A stretch of DNA of 64,000 bases from Nymphaea colorata (taxonomy: Eukaryota > Streptophyta > Magnoliopsida > Nymphaeales > Nymphaeaceae): positions 16,032,464 to 16,096,463 of the forward strand of contig NC_045143.1 of assembly GCF_008831285.2 (NCBI RefSeq), given 5' to 3'. The notes beneath the pieces are model-generated. The model did no database searches. It worked only from the letters and a program-made list of their open reading frames with translations, and was not told the DNA's origin. Shown here piece by piece: positions 22,159 to 34,369 of the stretch (positions are counted from its first letter, which is position 1; each line of letters begins with the position of its first letter). Made by a program: the position numbers and the translations under genes.

Positions 22159-25100
22159 ATGAAACTCCCCAATGTCGATCAGTGCCACAAACCAGCATTG
22201 AGATTGAAAAAGTTGGATGAAATGTTTAAATCTGAAGTTGACAACAAAAAACACATGCTTTCATGCCCACATATGGGAGAACACAAATCTTCTCGTGCAC
22301 CTGCATCTTCTTCACTGAATTGTAGTGGTATGAAAAATTGTTATCCAGACCAAGCGAATTGCTTAATAGAGGATAGTATCTCCACATCACACCATAATTC
22401 ACCTCCAAAAATGGATGGTTTCTTTTCAAATGAAAGTTGTATTAAGCATAGAAGTGATGACTGCAGCAGTGGAGAGGAATTCATTGACAATGATGATTTT
22501 GTCTTCAGTAGCCTGACTTTGAAAGAAATTCAAAACATGTGCAAATCAAGACAGCGAAGTGCTTCACTCCCCAATCCCTCAAAAACATCTGATTTAAGCA
22601 GCAGAAGCAATTGTAAGAAACGAAGTCATGCTCATAGGAAACCATCTGAGGATGAATCTGACCTTGAGGAAACCCTTGGTAGTTGGAGAAGGAAGCTACC
22701 TGCAAGGAAGCTTAAGATAAAGAAAAGGGCCTTGGTTACAAGCCAGACCATTTCCTCTTCTTCAGCATCTGAACTTCCAGTGAGAATTAAACAAGAGAAT
22801 GACACAATCTTAAGCTGTGGCAACTCTGAGCTTGCACCAATCAGCACAGTGTTTGAATCACAGAATGTTGAAGATATGCCTGGAGGAGTGAAAGTGAAAG
22901 TTGAAGAGCCAGAATCTTCTCTCTGTTCAAGTGCTATCACAGACTGCCACAAGGCCAAGAACCAAAATGGCTTCGATTATAAGCGAATCAAAGGCAGAAT
23001 TCAGAATGCTGTATCATGCAGTGCTACAGAAAGAATATTGCAGGACAGTGGTGCTTTTGACAGGACATGCCCCCATCCTGGAAACTCTAGCTGTCATGAT
23101 AGAGGCTTTCTGTGTACCTTGCCTGTAATAGATAAGGTGGACCATCTTGAATCCTTTGGTCATGTCTATCCTATTTGTGTAACTAATAGGATGCCATTGG
23201 AGGTACCTAGTAATGAAATTTGTTCAGGTAGCACGGGCACAACTTCAATGAACGGATGCTCACCTGAAGGCTCTCAATCTTCTTCCTTTATCCAAAAGGA
23301 AACTTCTTCACTGGTAGTGAATGATGTTGTCGTACCAACTATTGCAGCGGATGCAGATGATGACATTAAATGCTTGGGAGAGTTTGTCTCTGTTGACAAT
23401 ACCTTGAATTCTGTTGACATCAGTAATGGTATTAGTTTTACTGAATCCGTTCTAGACTTGGATACTCAGGGTTTCAATTCTAAATTAAGAATAACTTCCT
23501 TGGAAAGCAAAGCTAATGAAGATTCAGAGACTGTCGATATAAAAGATCGTCTGGAGCAGGGCAGCGGGCATACTAATGTTGAGCATGACGGTGGACATGT
23601 TAATGTTCCTAAATCCGAAGGTGAACCTCCTGTAAGAGTTAATGCTGATGTCTTCAATCCTGAGAAGGATAAGTTCAATGATACTAGTAATAAATTCTTC
23701 ATCTCTAAAGCTCTCGATGTTCAGTCAACAACTGGCAATGGCAAATTTGGTAATCCACCTCATGGCCAATTAGATGAAGGCCAAGATTGCTCATTCAAGT
23801 TTGTCCCTGCAGATGGTTCCTTCAATAATGATGAGGGCAATTTTGCTGAAGCTCGTCCTGTGTTGGATGCAAACAGTGTCCATCCTAAACTAAGAATAAT
23901 TTCTCTCAGAGAAAAAGCTGGTGAACAGTTTGATACGGCTCACACAGAAGGCTGTCTACAGCAGAACAATGAACATGCTATTCCTCATACTCCATATGAA
24001 TCTCCAACTAAACTGCTTGTTGACAAAATCAAGGCTGAGGAGGATAGGTTGAACATTAGCAGCGAGGTCCCCACACCTGAAGGGATACAGACCCAATCTG
24101 CAAGTGGAACAAGCAATTTTGACACTTCATCTCATTGCCTTCCAGGTTGCAGCGAAGGTTGTCAGCTTGAGTCTGTTGAGACAAGATCTCGCGAGGTTGC
24201 TTGTAATTCATCTGTCATTCTAGAAACCAGTACTGGCTATTATCCTCATGATCGGAAATCTTTTGCTACAAAAGTACTTTCTGATATGAGGGCAAAGCAA
24301 ACACCAAAAAAACTGTTTGTGAAAAGAAAGGTGAGATTTTCATTCAATTTCTGAAGTTATCATTCTAGATGTTCTCAACATTTTTCTTTAGTTCTAGTGG
24401 AATCTCTTACTGGATAACCTTTTTAGGCCATATCTCCAACATCTCAGGAAAAACTTTGCCAGGCTATGGATGACGAAGAAATGTATAAGAAGTTAAAAAC
24501 TCCCAGTAAGAACTGTACTATTTTTCCCTGGGGCTCTTCAATTTTCTACTAGTTCTTTTTCTGGCTATCAATTTTTTTTATGATAATCACAAACATGACA
24601 CCATTTATTCTGTTTCCCGTCTGGGCTTGTTAACGTGAATAATTTGTGGGTTTCAGAGCGTAGGCAAGGAATTCACTTCGACAAATGGACTAAGAGTGGC
24701 ATTGCATCACAAGCAGTAGGTTTTGAAGAAGCTGACGATGCAGCTGAGCCAGTCAGCAGGGATGACACTAGCATTCCTCCAACTGGTTGTAGTACATATT
24801 CTACCAATCATGATGGTCATCCTGTGTTAGCACAGAAAAGTTCCCCTCCATTGGCTACAAAAGGCATTCTTAAGCCTTCATGTGGACCTTGTATTGTTTC
24901 TTGTAGCTGCCCTGAGTGTGCTTCAATTCGCTCATATGCTCAGAAGTCCATTGATTTTTCACAGCAGCAAATGCATGACATAAAGTGCCTTGCCACCGTA
25001 CTTGTGAGGGAGTTAAAATCCTTGACAAGCGTCATTGAAGAAAACTTGCTCTCCGAGACGTGCTTATCGACACTGAGATACAGCATAGATGAGGTATAGT

Positions 25101-25609
25101 GAAGATATCTTTGAGGTTGAAATTTTGGTTTATCTCTCTTGCCTTCCTAGTACGCTTGCTTATTCCACTTTAATTTGTAAACCTAATCCTATGGATGTGT
25201 TACTTCATGCAGGTCAAAGCTGCCACTACCAATGCTGCTGAGGTTGAAGAAACCACCAGAAGGTGGCTTTCTATGATGTCAAGGGACTGCAGCCGCTTCT
25301 GTAAAATAATGGTCTGCCTTTTTGTCTTTTTCTTTTCCATTACCACGTCCTGTTCTATCCCAGCAAATCAAAGAGAAGATTGTTTATTTGTTTTACGCGA
25401 GAACTGGTAGAGTGGTACCTTACCTTTGCACTGCATCTGTGTTGCAGAAAGTAAAAGAAAAAAAGCCTGTCAAAGTTGGTGGTCTGCAGAAGGAGCAGAA
25501 GAAAATAACCTTTGCAGATGAAGCTGGTGGCTTGCTCTGTCATGTGAAGGTGTTTGGAGATCATTCTGATTCTTCTTCGGCGCATGAAGAGGACGGAGGC
25601 TGGGAATGA
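22159..25609 (+). CDS. Uncharacterised plant nuclear-type protein, at least 982 aa
   Basis: I do not recognise a named family; it resembles unnamed plant proteins of similar layout. Coding exons: 22159-24330, 24427-24505, 24657-25093, 25213-25311 and 25448-25609, all GT-AG and in phase. I use the Met at 22159 because a splice acceptor (CATCTCAG) ends at 22138. The frame itself opens at 22057, and coding may continue into upstream exons. The first ~720 residues are polar, Ser- and acid-rich and probably disordered, with a basic cluster RRKLPARKLKIKKR (possible nuclear signal). Three psi-K-x-E SUMO-consensus sites occur: IKQE (210-213), VKVE (246-249) and IKAE (624-627). A KLRIxSLxxKA motif occurs at about 442 and again at 577. 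The C-terminal part (after ~725) has ISPTSQEKLCQAM, a short Cys-rich CSCPEC segment, helical QQQMHDIKCLATVLVRELKS, then RRWLSMMSRDCSRFCKIM. This is likely the conserved domain. Function unknown. Confidence 0.85.
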
Positions 25610-26729
25610 GAAAATGAGAAAAAGTCTAAGGAATTTCAAAGGCTATTATAGCCGGTCTTTACCTGTAATATCCCGGCCTTTTTGGCGGGTAAAATTCTTC
25701 CTGTCCCAGAACTGGGGACGCGACTGTCCTGAGGCTTCCAGGCAGTATATGAAGGGTCGAGGCTTTGGTTTGCACGACAAATACTGAAGGAAATAAGACC
25801 TTGTATCTCTGGCTGCCCTCCTTCTGAACTTCGGTTTGTCCTGTTTTGTATGCGACTCATTGTAAGGTCTATCTTTATATGGGTGTATAATCATGTTTAA
25901 CGGGTAAAATGAGAATTGACAATAACCACTGTATCAGAAAAGAAACAGTGAATTGTTTTGTCTGGCAAGGTTGATGCAATTAACAACTATATGATTCCAA
26001 TTCCCAGAGTGGTAAGCCCTGTCCTATTCGGTTTTAGTTCCCCCTTGTAACCACGGATATGTTAATTATGCAGTTCGTGTCTGCACTACCGGTGCTAACG
26101 TTCTATGTGGTGATGAAAACCGAACTACAAGCTCTAGTGTAAATTTAAAAGAAGAAATGATACTCTATGGTACAGACTCGGCCCTACTCACAGTTTCCAG
26201 TTGAATCTGTACAAACCTTTTGTGGAAAAATCCAGAAAAAATCATTACGTGAAGCATGCGACTGGAGATTCATCAGCCATTTTCGCTGTTCGTTGCAGAG
26301 ACATTCAAAGATGCACCCAAAGTCCCCCAAGTTTTTCTTCCGGTGAAGGAAATTTGTAGTTAGGTCCATAGAAAAATGATTGATCGTTTGTCCTTGAAAT
26401 TCTCTTTGGACGGCTCTTGTGCACACGTTCGCTTGACCTCCTTAGGGATAAATACCTCTGTGGACGCATGTTTGCTTCCCAAACGGCTGGTAAATTCTTC
26501 CAGGAAGTCTCGAATCTTCAGAACATAATATGAACTGAAAAGCATGGAAAGACGAACAACCATGGAAGCTCAAGGTATGCACCCCATTTGCCCCTTCCCA
26601 TGTCCCATCTCCTGTACATGAGCATCTTCGGCTCCCAGGAGGGGGTTGAGAGGTTGTGACTCGGAGTTGGACCTTTTACCGTCATATTGGAGGCTGTTTG
26701 ATAAGTACATTAATTTTTTAAAAGTAGAT
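25610..26729. other. 3' flank and intergenic DNA
   Basis: The first few hundred bases are the likely 3' UTR of the preceding gene. On the minus strand two overlapping frames (26360-26563 and 26184-26426) look mildly coding-like (an ATG-led DFLEEFTSRLGSK... followed in another frame by NEQRKWLMNLQSH...). This could be one small gene with a frameshift or intron, but no family is recognisable. Confidence 0.4.
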
Positions 26730-26734
26730 TACCG
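26730..26734. repeat. Left target duplication of the chromovirus
   Basis: TACCG, identical to 32262-32266. Confidence 0.97.
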
Positions 26735-27140
26735 TGTCACGGGCTGACAACTTCGGCCCGTGCGGCGCGGCAAGAACCTGATTGCCGCAAGCCTTCAAAC
26801 CACCGAACGGGACGCAAAAGTAGTTTGAGAAAACAAGTGTATAAAGAATGTTTGTGAATAAAGAAATCTCGCAATGTATTCGCTTGAAGAATTAGTACAT
26901 CACGAGAAAGATAAGTAAGGAGAATGATCTCGACTTTACTTATGTAGGATGGCCGAGGCCGCTTACAGGATTCCCATGCCGACCATCCAAAACAAGAAAT
27001 CCCAATACTTGACACTTAGACCGGTGGGAGGGTACTCCCTTACAAGTAAACATGCATAAGCAAATGACTCAACATAAGCAAAGGAAGTACAATGCAAAAC
27101 AAAGCAAAGGACTGTACAGACTCCCAGACACAGGGGAACA
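26735..27140 (-). repeat. 3' LTR of the chromovirus
   Basis: 406 bp. One mismatch to the 5' LTR, at 26812. The 92-codon frame it holds is duplicated in the other LTR and is not a gene. Confidence 0.97.
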
Positions 27141-27152
27141 GGCTCCCCCCTT
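27141..27152 (-). other. Polypurine tract of the chromovirus
   Basis: Minus-strand AAGGGGGGAGCC immediately before the 3' LTR. It is the plus-strand primer site of reverse transcription. The polyprotein stop lies only a few bases upstream. Confidence 0.9.
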
Positions 27153-27156
27153 CAAG

Positions 27157-30100
27157 TTATGCGCCGTCCTCGGCGCCAGCAGTTTCATGATAGGCCTTGA
27201 CTTCCAGCGGGTAGCGCTGCTTCATACGGAATGCATACTCCCAGGTGGGGTTGTGTTCGCCTATCCACTTCACTTGGTACTTCTTCGGCTCCCCCAAATA
27301 GTTTGTCTTGTGCCGAAGAATTTCTTCCATCCGACGGTCCGCCGCTCGCTTGGTCGGCGGGGCTCGCTGCAGGATCGGGTCTCGTTCTGGAACGCTTCGC
27401 TCAGGGTCTTCCTCATCGACGTAGAAGGGCTTCAGGTTACAAACATGGAACACTGAATGCACCTTAAAGTCTGGCGGCAAGTCTAGCTTGTAGGCTAGCT
27501 TTCCGATTCTCTTCAGCACCGTGAAGGGTCCCTCATACTTGCGGATCAATGACCGGTGTCGACCACGGAAAATGCTCGTGCGATCAGGGTAGAGCTTTAC
27601 GAGGACTTGATCACCCACCCAGAATTCCATTGGCCTTCGATTCCGATCTGCAAACTTTTTCATCTTTTTGGCGGCCTTGTGTAAGAACGCCTTAGCCATT
27701 TCCGTCTGGTCCTGCCAATCGCGAACGAACTGGTAGGCAAAAGTGGGTCTTCCCTTTTCTTGGGCTGCAAGGGTATGTGGCATCAACGGTTGTTGTCCAG
27801 TGGCTATTTCGAATGGACTATGTCCAGAAGACTCGCTCTTCTGCAAATTGTAGCAAAATTGAGCTACATCCAACAATTTCACCCAATCTTTTTGATTCGC
27901 ACTGACATAGTGTCGAAGGTATTGTTCCAACAATCCGTTGATTCGTTCAGTTTGGCCGTCCGTTTGAGGGTGGAAACTTGTTGAGAATAATAAATTCGAA
28001 CCCAACAAACGAAATACTTCGCGCCAAAATTTTCCTGTGAAGCGAGCGTCCCGATCACTAACAATGCTTTTCGGCACGCCCCAATGCTTGACAATATGCT
28101 TCACGAACAACTCGGCCGTCTTTTCCGCGGGACATTCTTTAGAGGCTGGGATAAATGTGGCATACTTTGAAAATCTATCCACAACCACAAGGATGGAGCT
28201 GAAGCCGTCAACTTTGGGCAAGCTGACGATGAAGTCCATGGAGAGGCATTCCCATGGACGTTCTGGAATAGGAAGAGGTTCCAGGAGACCGGCAGGCTTC
28301 TGGTTTGTTCCCTTGTCCTGCTGACAGATCAAGCATGTTTTCACATATGCTTCAACGTCGTCGCGCATCTGTGGCCAGTAGTAGCCACGTTCGAGTAGTG
28401 CCAGTGTCCGCTCCTGGCCAGGATGGCCAGCCCACAATGAGTCATGACACTCCTTTAGCAACTCTCGTCGGAGATTGCCCCATCTGGGCACGAACACTCG
28501 TCCGCCCTTTGCCATCAAAAGTCCATCTTGTAGCCAAAATCGTCGCGTCTTTCCCGCCTCCGTTGTTTCGACCAAGTGCTTGGCCACTGGGTCCTGCTTC
28601 ATGCCTTCTCGAATCCGCCCAAGAAGAGCACCCTCGAGTTGCGCTTCGGATGATGCTATCCGGGTAGCTGCCAACTCTGCCTTCCGACTCAGTGCATCGG
28701 CCACGACGTTTGCCTTCCCTGCCTTGTACTCCAAGGCGAAATTGAATTCCGCAAGGAATTCCTGCCATCGAGCTTGCTTCGGACTCAACTTCTTTTGAGT
28801 CTGGAAGTAGCTTGTGGCTACGTTATCAGTCTTTACCACGAATTGGGACCCCAATAAGTAATGCCTCCATGTGCGAAGACAATGAATAACGGCTGTCATT
28901 TCCCTTTCATGCACGGAGTACCGTCGCTCCGCGTCTTTCAGCTTCCGACTCTCATAGGCAACTGGATGACCTTCCTGCATCAAAACTCCACCAATGGCAA
29001 AATCTGATGCATCCGTGTGGACTTCAAATTTTCTTGTGTGGTCGGGCAACCTGAGCACAGGCTCCTGCGTCAGGGCCCTCTTTAACTTGTCGAAGGCATC
29101 TTCTTCGAGCTCTTCCCAAGCCCAAGTTCGGTTTTTCTTCAACAAATCAGTGAGAGGCGCAGTTATCAAAGAATACCCCTCAATGAATCGTCGATAGTAA
29201 TTTGCCAAACCAAGAAAAGAACGTAGTTCTGGTACATTAGTTGGCGGTTTCCAGTCTTGAATTGCCCTCACCTTTTCGGTGTCCATTCGCAGCTGACTTT
29301 TTCCCACAATGTGACCGAGAAAACTGATTTCCGGTTGGCCGAATAGGCACTTCTCGCGCTTCACATAGAGTTCGTTTTCCTCCAATACCTTGAACACTGT
29401 CCGCAAGTGTTCCACATGTTCCCTCATGGATTTGCTATACACTACAATGTCATCAAGATAGACTACCACGAACTTATCTAAGTACGGATAGAATATCTTA
29501 TTCATTAGAGTCGAAAAAGTGGCTGGGGCATTCGTCAACCCGAACGGCATTACCAAGAATTCAAAGGCACCGTAACGAGTGACGCAAGTGGTCTTTGGCT
29601 CGTCGCCATCAACAATCCGAACTTGCCAATATCCTGATCTGAGGTCTAACTTGGAAAACACTTGAGCTTTGCCCAGTTGATCAAACAGATCTGCAATCAA
29701 AGGTAAAGGGTACTTATTCTTCACCGTTACCTTGTTCAACGCTCGATAATCCACACATAGCCTTTTGGAGCCATCATGCTTCGCTTGGAATAACACTGGT
29801 GCACCGAAAGGAGCTTTGGAGGGTCTGATTATACCTCCAGCTAGCATCTCATCTAACTGTCGCCGAAGTTCTCTTAATTCTGCAGGGGCCATTCGATATG
29901 GTGCCATTGCCGGGGGTTTGGCACCAGGGATGAGTTCGATGGCATGATCCACCTCGCGTCGAGGTGGCAGCCGTCTAGGGAGCTCCACAGGCATTGTTCC
30001 TGCGAATTCCGCTAAGACAGGCGCAAGCGCCTCTGGGACCAAACCAGGGGAGTCATTAGTTACTTCCCTGATTGCCACCAAGTACGTGTCTTCGCCGTGC

Positions 30101-31815
30101 TTGAGGCCTTTCTTCAACTGAAGGGCAGATATCATTGCGGCTTTGCCCTTATCCCTCTTTATCGATGTTACTGGAACCATACAAGGGGACTTTTCATCTA
30201 TGATACTGATACTGCGTAGGTGCGGCATTGGCACCATTTTCGCTGTACTGAGGAGCTCCATGCCTAGGATCATCCGGAAATCATCCATCGGGACCACCGA
30301 GAAGTTGGCCCTTCCTAACCAACTCTCAATCTTCACAACCGCATCCCGGGCCACTCCGTGGATGGGTTTGGCCTCTGAGTTCACCGCCTTCATGCGTAAC
30401 TCTCCCCTCTCAAGGGTTAGGCCCAGTCTCCTCGCCTCCTCAACTGAGACGAAGTTATGCGTAGCTCCCGTGTCTACCATAGCCAAGGTAGGCCTTCCAT
30501 TTACCAGGATTTCCAAGTACATGAGCTCGTTAGAAGGTGTCGCTGTCACCTTCACTTTTTCCTCCCTTTTTATGGTGTTCAGAAGTTGAAGTGCACCCAT
30601 CTTTGGTCCTTCCCCTTCTTCACCTTGTGCCGCATTAGCAGATTGCCTTGAAGAGCTTGCCTGATTGTCCCTATTTACACGCTTTGGACATTGCCTTCCT
30701 AAGTGATTACCATTGCAAAACCAACATTTCAACACTCTATTCTGAGAGTTGTCGTTTCTGTGAAAGAAAGTTCTTCTTTCGACTTGGCACTGAGTTGATG
30801 GTTCATCTTTCCGTTCCCTTCGATCATCTTTCTTTCCTCCATGGTCAGGCTTCCTCGACGGCTTGAAGGCGTTAGTGTAGCTCTTGCGCTGAGTATCAGC
30901 CAAACGTTCTGCTACTACATAAGCGTCCTCCAAGGTCTCTGGATTACTCCTTTCCAATTCGGATTGCGCCCATGACTGCAGTCCCAAAATAAACCAGTTC
31001 AATTTATCTTGTTCTTGCATATCTGGCACATCTAACATCAGCCTTTGATAAGCCCTCACGTAATCTCGCAAGGATCCGGTATGTTTTAATTCACCAACCA
31101 TCCGATAGGCATGGCGTGTCGCATTCGGGGGCATGAAGTAAGTTCTTAACTCTCGTTGAAAATCATCGAAAGTGTCTATTGTGCAGATCCCCTTTTGAAT
31201 GTCGAGCCTTTTCCTTCTCCACCATGCCACAGCATCACCCTCTAGCAACATAGCCGCAGTCTTGACTTGAAGGTCGTCCCCCATAACGCCTTGCAAGTCC
31301 AGGTAATATTCCACTTGGAATAAAAAGTTGTCGATAACTCGACTATCCCGAGTTCCATTGTATTTAGCTGGTCTCTGAACGTCGACCCTTGCTGGCCGAT
31401 CGTTACCTCCACCTACAGAGATTTGTCGCTGTAGTGTGCGGTTCTTGACCTGAAGTTCCTTGACTTCAGCCTGTAGCGTGGTCACTGTGTCTGTCAGTGC
31501 CCGATTCATGGCCACTATGTCGGCCATTTGTTCCCGTAGTACCTTCATCTCGTCCTTCATTTCCCCGAAGGACTCAGCTGCATTACCCAACGCTTCTTCA
31601 TGAGCAGTTACGTCGGTAGCCAGCTTGTTCACCATCTCGGTCAGGTCTTCCTGACCCTGGGATGTACCCATCTCGTCAGAATGGGCTACTCCCTTGCCCT
31701 TGGCACTTCGCAGATTGTATTGAGTCGCCAGGGCTTCCTCCTCTTCGATCAACGATCGTCGGAGGTCTCTTTCGATCAACGATCGTCGGCGTGTAGTTCT
31801 ACACCGACTATCCAA
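27157..31815 (-). CDS. Gag-Pol polyprotein of the chromovirus, 1552 aa
   Basis: A single frame carries all the enzymes for copy-and-paste transposition. Visible in order: Gag with a coiled-coil-like N-terminus; a CX2CX3HX4C zinc knuckle at 364-376; an aspartic protease with DTG at 448-450; reverse transcriptase with YLDD at 786-789; RNase H with HTDAS (Asp about 935) ending in VVADALSRK; integrase with an HHCC finger from about His 1124 and catalytic Asp at about 1194 and 1256; and a C-terminal chromodomain-like segment (about 1490-1545, [17 protein letters not shown]). The chromodomain places it among the chromoviruses, whose chromodomain steers integration to particular chromatin. The clade (Galadriel, Reina, Tekay or CRM) is not settled here. 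No stop or frameshift is seen. Gag and Pol share one frame, so their ratio must be set after translation or by another route. Confidence 0.97.
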   Translation of the reverse strand: MDSRCRTTRRRSLIERDLRRSLIEEEEALATQYNLRSAKGKGVAHSDEMGTSQGQEDLTEMVNKLATDVTAHEEALGNAAESFGEMKDEMKVLREQMADIVAMNRALTDTVTTLQAEVKELQVKNRTLQRQISVGGGNDRPARVDVQRPAKYNGTRDSRVIDNFLFQVEYYLDLQGVMGDDLQVKTAAMLLEGDAVAWWRRKRLDIQKGICTIDTFDDFQRELRTYFMPPNATRHAYRMVGELKHTGSLRDYVRAYQRLMLDVPDMQEQDKLNWFILGLQSWAQSELERSNPETLEDAYVVAERLADTQRKSYTNAFKPSRKPDHGGKKDDRRERKDEPSTQCQVERRTFFHRNDNSQNRVLKCWFCNGNHLGRQCPKRVNRDNQASSSRQSANAAQGEEGEGPKMGALQLLNTIKREEKVKVTATPSNELMYLEILVNGRPTLAMVDTGATHNFVSVEEARRLGLTLERGELRMKAVNSEAKPIHGVARDAVVKIESWLGRANFSVVPMDDFRMILGMELLSTAKMVPMPHLRSISIIDEKSPCMVPVTSIKRDKGKAAMISALQLKKGLKHGEDTYLVAIREVTNDSPGLVPEALAPVLAEFAGTMPVELPRRLPPRREVDHAIELIPGAKPPAMAPYRMAPAELRELRRQLDEMLAGGIIRPSKAPFGAPVLFQAKHDGSKRLCVDYRALNKVTVKNKYPLPLIADLFDQLGKAQVFSKLDLRSGYWQVRIVDGDEPKTTCVTRYGAFEFLVMPFGLTNAPATFSTLMNKIFYPYLDKFVVVYLDDIVVYSKSMREHVEHLRTVFKVLEENELYVKREKCLFGQPEISFLGHIVGKSQLRMDTEKVRAIQDWKPPTNVPELRSFLGLANYYRRFIEGYSLITAPLTDLLKKNRTWAWEELEEDAFDKLKRALTQEPVLRLPDHTRKFEVHTDASDFAIGGVLMQEGHPVAYESRKLKDAERRYSVHEREMTAVIHCLRTWRHYLLGSQFVVKTDNVATSYFQTQKKLSPKQARWQEFLAEFNFALEYKAGKANVVADALSRKAELAATRIASSEAQLEGALLGRIREGMKQDPVAKHLVETTEAGKTRRFWLQDGLLMAKGGRVFVPRWGNLRRELLKECHDSLWAGHPGQERTLALLERGYYWPQMRDDVEAYVKTCLICQQDKGTNQKPAGLLEPLPIPERPWECLSMDFIVSLPKVDGFSSILVVVDRFSKYATFIPASKECPAEKTAELFVKHIVKHWGVPKSIVSDRDARFTGKFWREVFRLLGSNLLFSTSFHPQTDGQTERINGLLEQYLRHYVSANQKDWVKLLDVAQFCYNLQKSESSGHSPFEIATGQQPLMPHTLAAQEKGRPTFAYQFVRDWQDQTEMAKAFLHKAAKKMKKFADRNRRPMEFWVGDQVLVKLYPDRTSIFRGRHRSLIRKYEGPFTVLKRIGKLAYKLDLPPDFKVHSVFHVCNLKPFYVDEEDPERSVPERDPILQRAPPTKRAADRRMEEILRHKTNYLGEPKKYQVKWIGEHNPTWEYAFRMKQRYPLEVKAYHETAGAEDGA

Positions 31816-31841
31816 CCGCTTCCCCAGATTGCTGAACCTGG

Positions 31842-31853
31842 GCTCTGATACCA
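31842..31853 (-). other. Primer-binding site of the chromovirus (initiator tRNA-Met)
   Basis: Minus strand TGGTATCAGAGC, two bases inside the 5' LTR. The polyprotein ATG follows after only about 26 nt. Confidence 0.95.
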
Positions 31854-31855
31854 GT

Positions 31856-32261
31856 TGTCACGGGCTGACAACTTCGGCCCGTGCGGCGCGGCAAGAACCT
31901 GATTGCCGCAAGCCTTCAAACCACCGAACGGGGCGCAAAAGTAGTTTGAGAAAACAAGTGTATAAAGAATGTTTGTGAATAAAGAAATCTCGCAATGTAT
32001 TCGCTTGAAGAATTAGTACATCACGAGAAAGATAAGTAAGGAGAATGATCTCGACTTTACTTATGTAGGATGGCCGAGGCCGCTTACAGGATTCCCATGC
32101 CGACCATCCAAAACAAGAAATCCCAATACTTGACACTTAGACCGGTGGGAGGGTACTCCCTTACAAGTAAACATGCATAAGCAAATGACTCAACATAAGC
32201 AAAGGAAGTACAATGCAAAACAAAGCAAAGGACTGTACAGACTCCCAGACACAGGGGAACA
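31856..32261 (-). repeat. 5' LTR of the chromovirus
   Basis: 406 bp, adjacent to the primer-binding site, so it is the promoter-bearing LTR in element orientation. Confidence 0.97.
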
Positions 32262-32266
32262 TACCG
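32262..32266. repeat. Right target duplication of the chromovirus
   Basis: TACCG, identical to 26730-26734. Confidence 0.97.
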
Positions 32267-34369
32267 TATTTTTATTTTAAAAAACATGGCGTGGTTATGT
32301 CCAATTGATTGATAATCTCACAATGTTTATGAAATTTGGTGTTTGTGAAACATGTATTCTAAAAACATATTTTCCGGAAACACGTTTTCTTCTGAAATGT
32401 CCTTAAAGAGTAGTCTGCTTTTATATTGAAAAAAACCAATTGATTAAATTGTTCCGCTCTCATTTAGACTTCTATTAGTGGAACTTTCTAGGCCCGACCA
32501 AAAATTTGATGAACGGATATTTCTCCTACCGGATCGGGTACGCGTCGAAATGGGGACCTGGGTTTTCATCGCCACCCTAACAAATAGCCCAAATTCATCA
32601 TCACAGCCACAGCGATATATCTTTCCCCGAAAGTTAGGCTACAAATGTACTTTCTTGGTAATCAGGATCTTCATTTTCCTTATTTCCCATGCGGAGGCAG
32701 TGGCCAGTGGCTTGTGAATTTCGAAAGGACTATTTGGCCATCAATTGATTTTGGTCAGCTTCGAGGATTCGAGCAAGATACATGACAATCTCTTATCGCA
32801 GCTGTTAGAATTAACAGAACAAAAACAGTCATTCACTTGCAAAAGCTGATATTTTTTTGTCTGCGAGGTGAGCTCCCAGACTTGAACATCTAGCACGCCC
32901 AGCTCATGACGTCCTTCAGTCCAAGACATTCTTTTCAACAAGATTCCTTAAACTGGTGAGGTCGACCATTTGATGACACCTCAAAACCGTGTTTGTCTCA
33001 AGAGGATGTACTTATGAGATCAAATGTCCTAATAATTTTATGCCGCTCCATGATCGCATTCTAACATGCCCCGATGCTGCCAAAACTGACATTGTAAATA
33101 GAAATCAGCTCCCCTAGCTGGTGACTAGTCCCGCATGCTTTCCATCCGTGGCTCATTTCTTGGCTGACATTTCACACACGATAAATTTGCCCTCCATTGT
33201 TGAGATGTAAAATCCGCGGTTTTCTGTTTTAAAGTGTTTCCCTCGCCAGAGACGGAGCGGAAACTACAGGGATTTGCGGACCGTGCTAACCCTTGCGACT
33301 GAAATATGAAGAGAAAAATGGAGCTCTTTTCCCACTGGAGCTATAAGCAGACTCTTGAGTACTAAAAATCTAAAACTCTTTTAACAAGTAAATCCGTCAT
33401 GACTATATGAACTATACAACAAATTTTTTGTGCAAATGAAACTAACGAGTACTTATGACTTACGAGATTTAGCATCGCAACCGTGAAATACGCACCCATA
33501 AATTAAAAAATCAAATAAAAATTTTTAACACGTTTTCAGACATCTTTGTCAAATTATACGATTTGCTTGTGCATAAAGTACATTTATCCCATAAATACAA
33601 GTCTCTTGGCTTGGCTTGAGTTCCGGACTGGAGTAACATGGCTCAACCAAGCGATGGAGGCAGTTATTAGAAACCTGCCAAGGGAATTGACATAAAGAAA
33701 CAGTTGGATCATTTCTCGAGCAACCAAACTGAAACGAACATGAGGCTAACACTATGAGAATCATTCCCTGTTTGATTCACACATTCCACTTTTATTGAAC
33801 ATTTCCAGCATCTACAATAGATCAATCATAACCGCACCATCTTTCGTTTTGCGTGAAACTCCTAACCCCTTCAAGGTAGGATGAAAATCAATGAATGGGA
33901 TTGGCGAAGAAGTCCACCAACTGCAGCCTTCAAGAAAAGATTTCTGCATATAAAAAGCACCAAATTACTCTGTACCAGAGTCACATGTCTGAGTCCACAA
34001 CCAGTAGCATTGGCTATACACAGATGACTAGTTTTTTTTAACTGCGAAGCGATCAAATTTCTGCAGAAGATCCCTTCTTTTACGACACGGCATCTTAACC
34101 ACCACAGAGGTGGGGTTCTGTCACAACAAAAAAGCTGGTCTAAATCATACGTAGATAACGGCAGCTCGCGTTGGTTTTAGATAACAGGACTGCCTACTTG
34201 ACGTATGAAGTAAATGTTAGTAATCAGCCAAAGCTGCGTAATATTCTTTCCAGGTAATATGACGAGGACCTTAGTTGAAAAATACAGATCTGATTGGCAT
34301 ACCAGTTTTTAGAAGACCGTGCACGTCAACATCAAACCATGCAGGCCAAAGGAAAGAATCCGCTTCTTG
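32267..34369. other. Intergenic DNA downstream of CDC6
   Basis: AT-rich DNA with no recognised gene. The part near 33.9-34.37 kb is the likely 3' UTR of CDC6 (minus strand). A frame at 33871-34056 (minus) can be forced onto the CDC6 end through another acceptor, but the 34370-34411 exon fits the family better. Confidence 0.55.

Larger units (their letters stand above)
26735..32261 (-). mobile_element. Complete Ty3/gypsy chromovirus, young insertion
   Basis: 5,527 bp on the minus strand. The 406-bp LTRs (26735-27140 and 31856-32261) differ by one base (A at 26812, G at 31933) and run TGTTCC...GTGACA in element orientation. A perfect 5-bp duplication, TACCG, flanks it. The primer-binding site for initiator tRNA-Met lies at 31842-31853 and the polypurine tract (AAGGGGGGAGCC, minus strand) at 27141-27152, directly before the 3' LTR. 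One uninterrupted frame encodes Gag-Pol. Nothing visible is broken, so it may be autonomous or only recently silenced. It lies between genes, so no host reading frame is cut. Confidence 0.97.

Noticed and set aside
26737-27015. 92-codon minus frame, repeated exactly at 31858-32136
   Set aside because: It lies within the chromovirus LTRs. The identity reflects LTR duplication, not a conserved gene.
33871-34075. Alternative last exon of CDC6
   Set aside because: Acceptors here give tails that do not resemble the CDC6 C-terminus, while 34370-34411 has a good acceptor, correct phase and a matching short FxxCL end.
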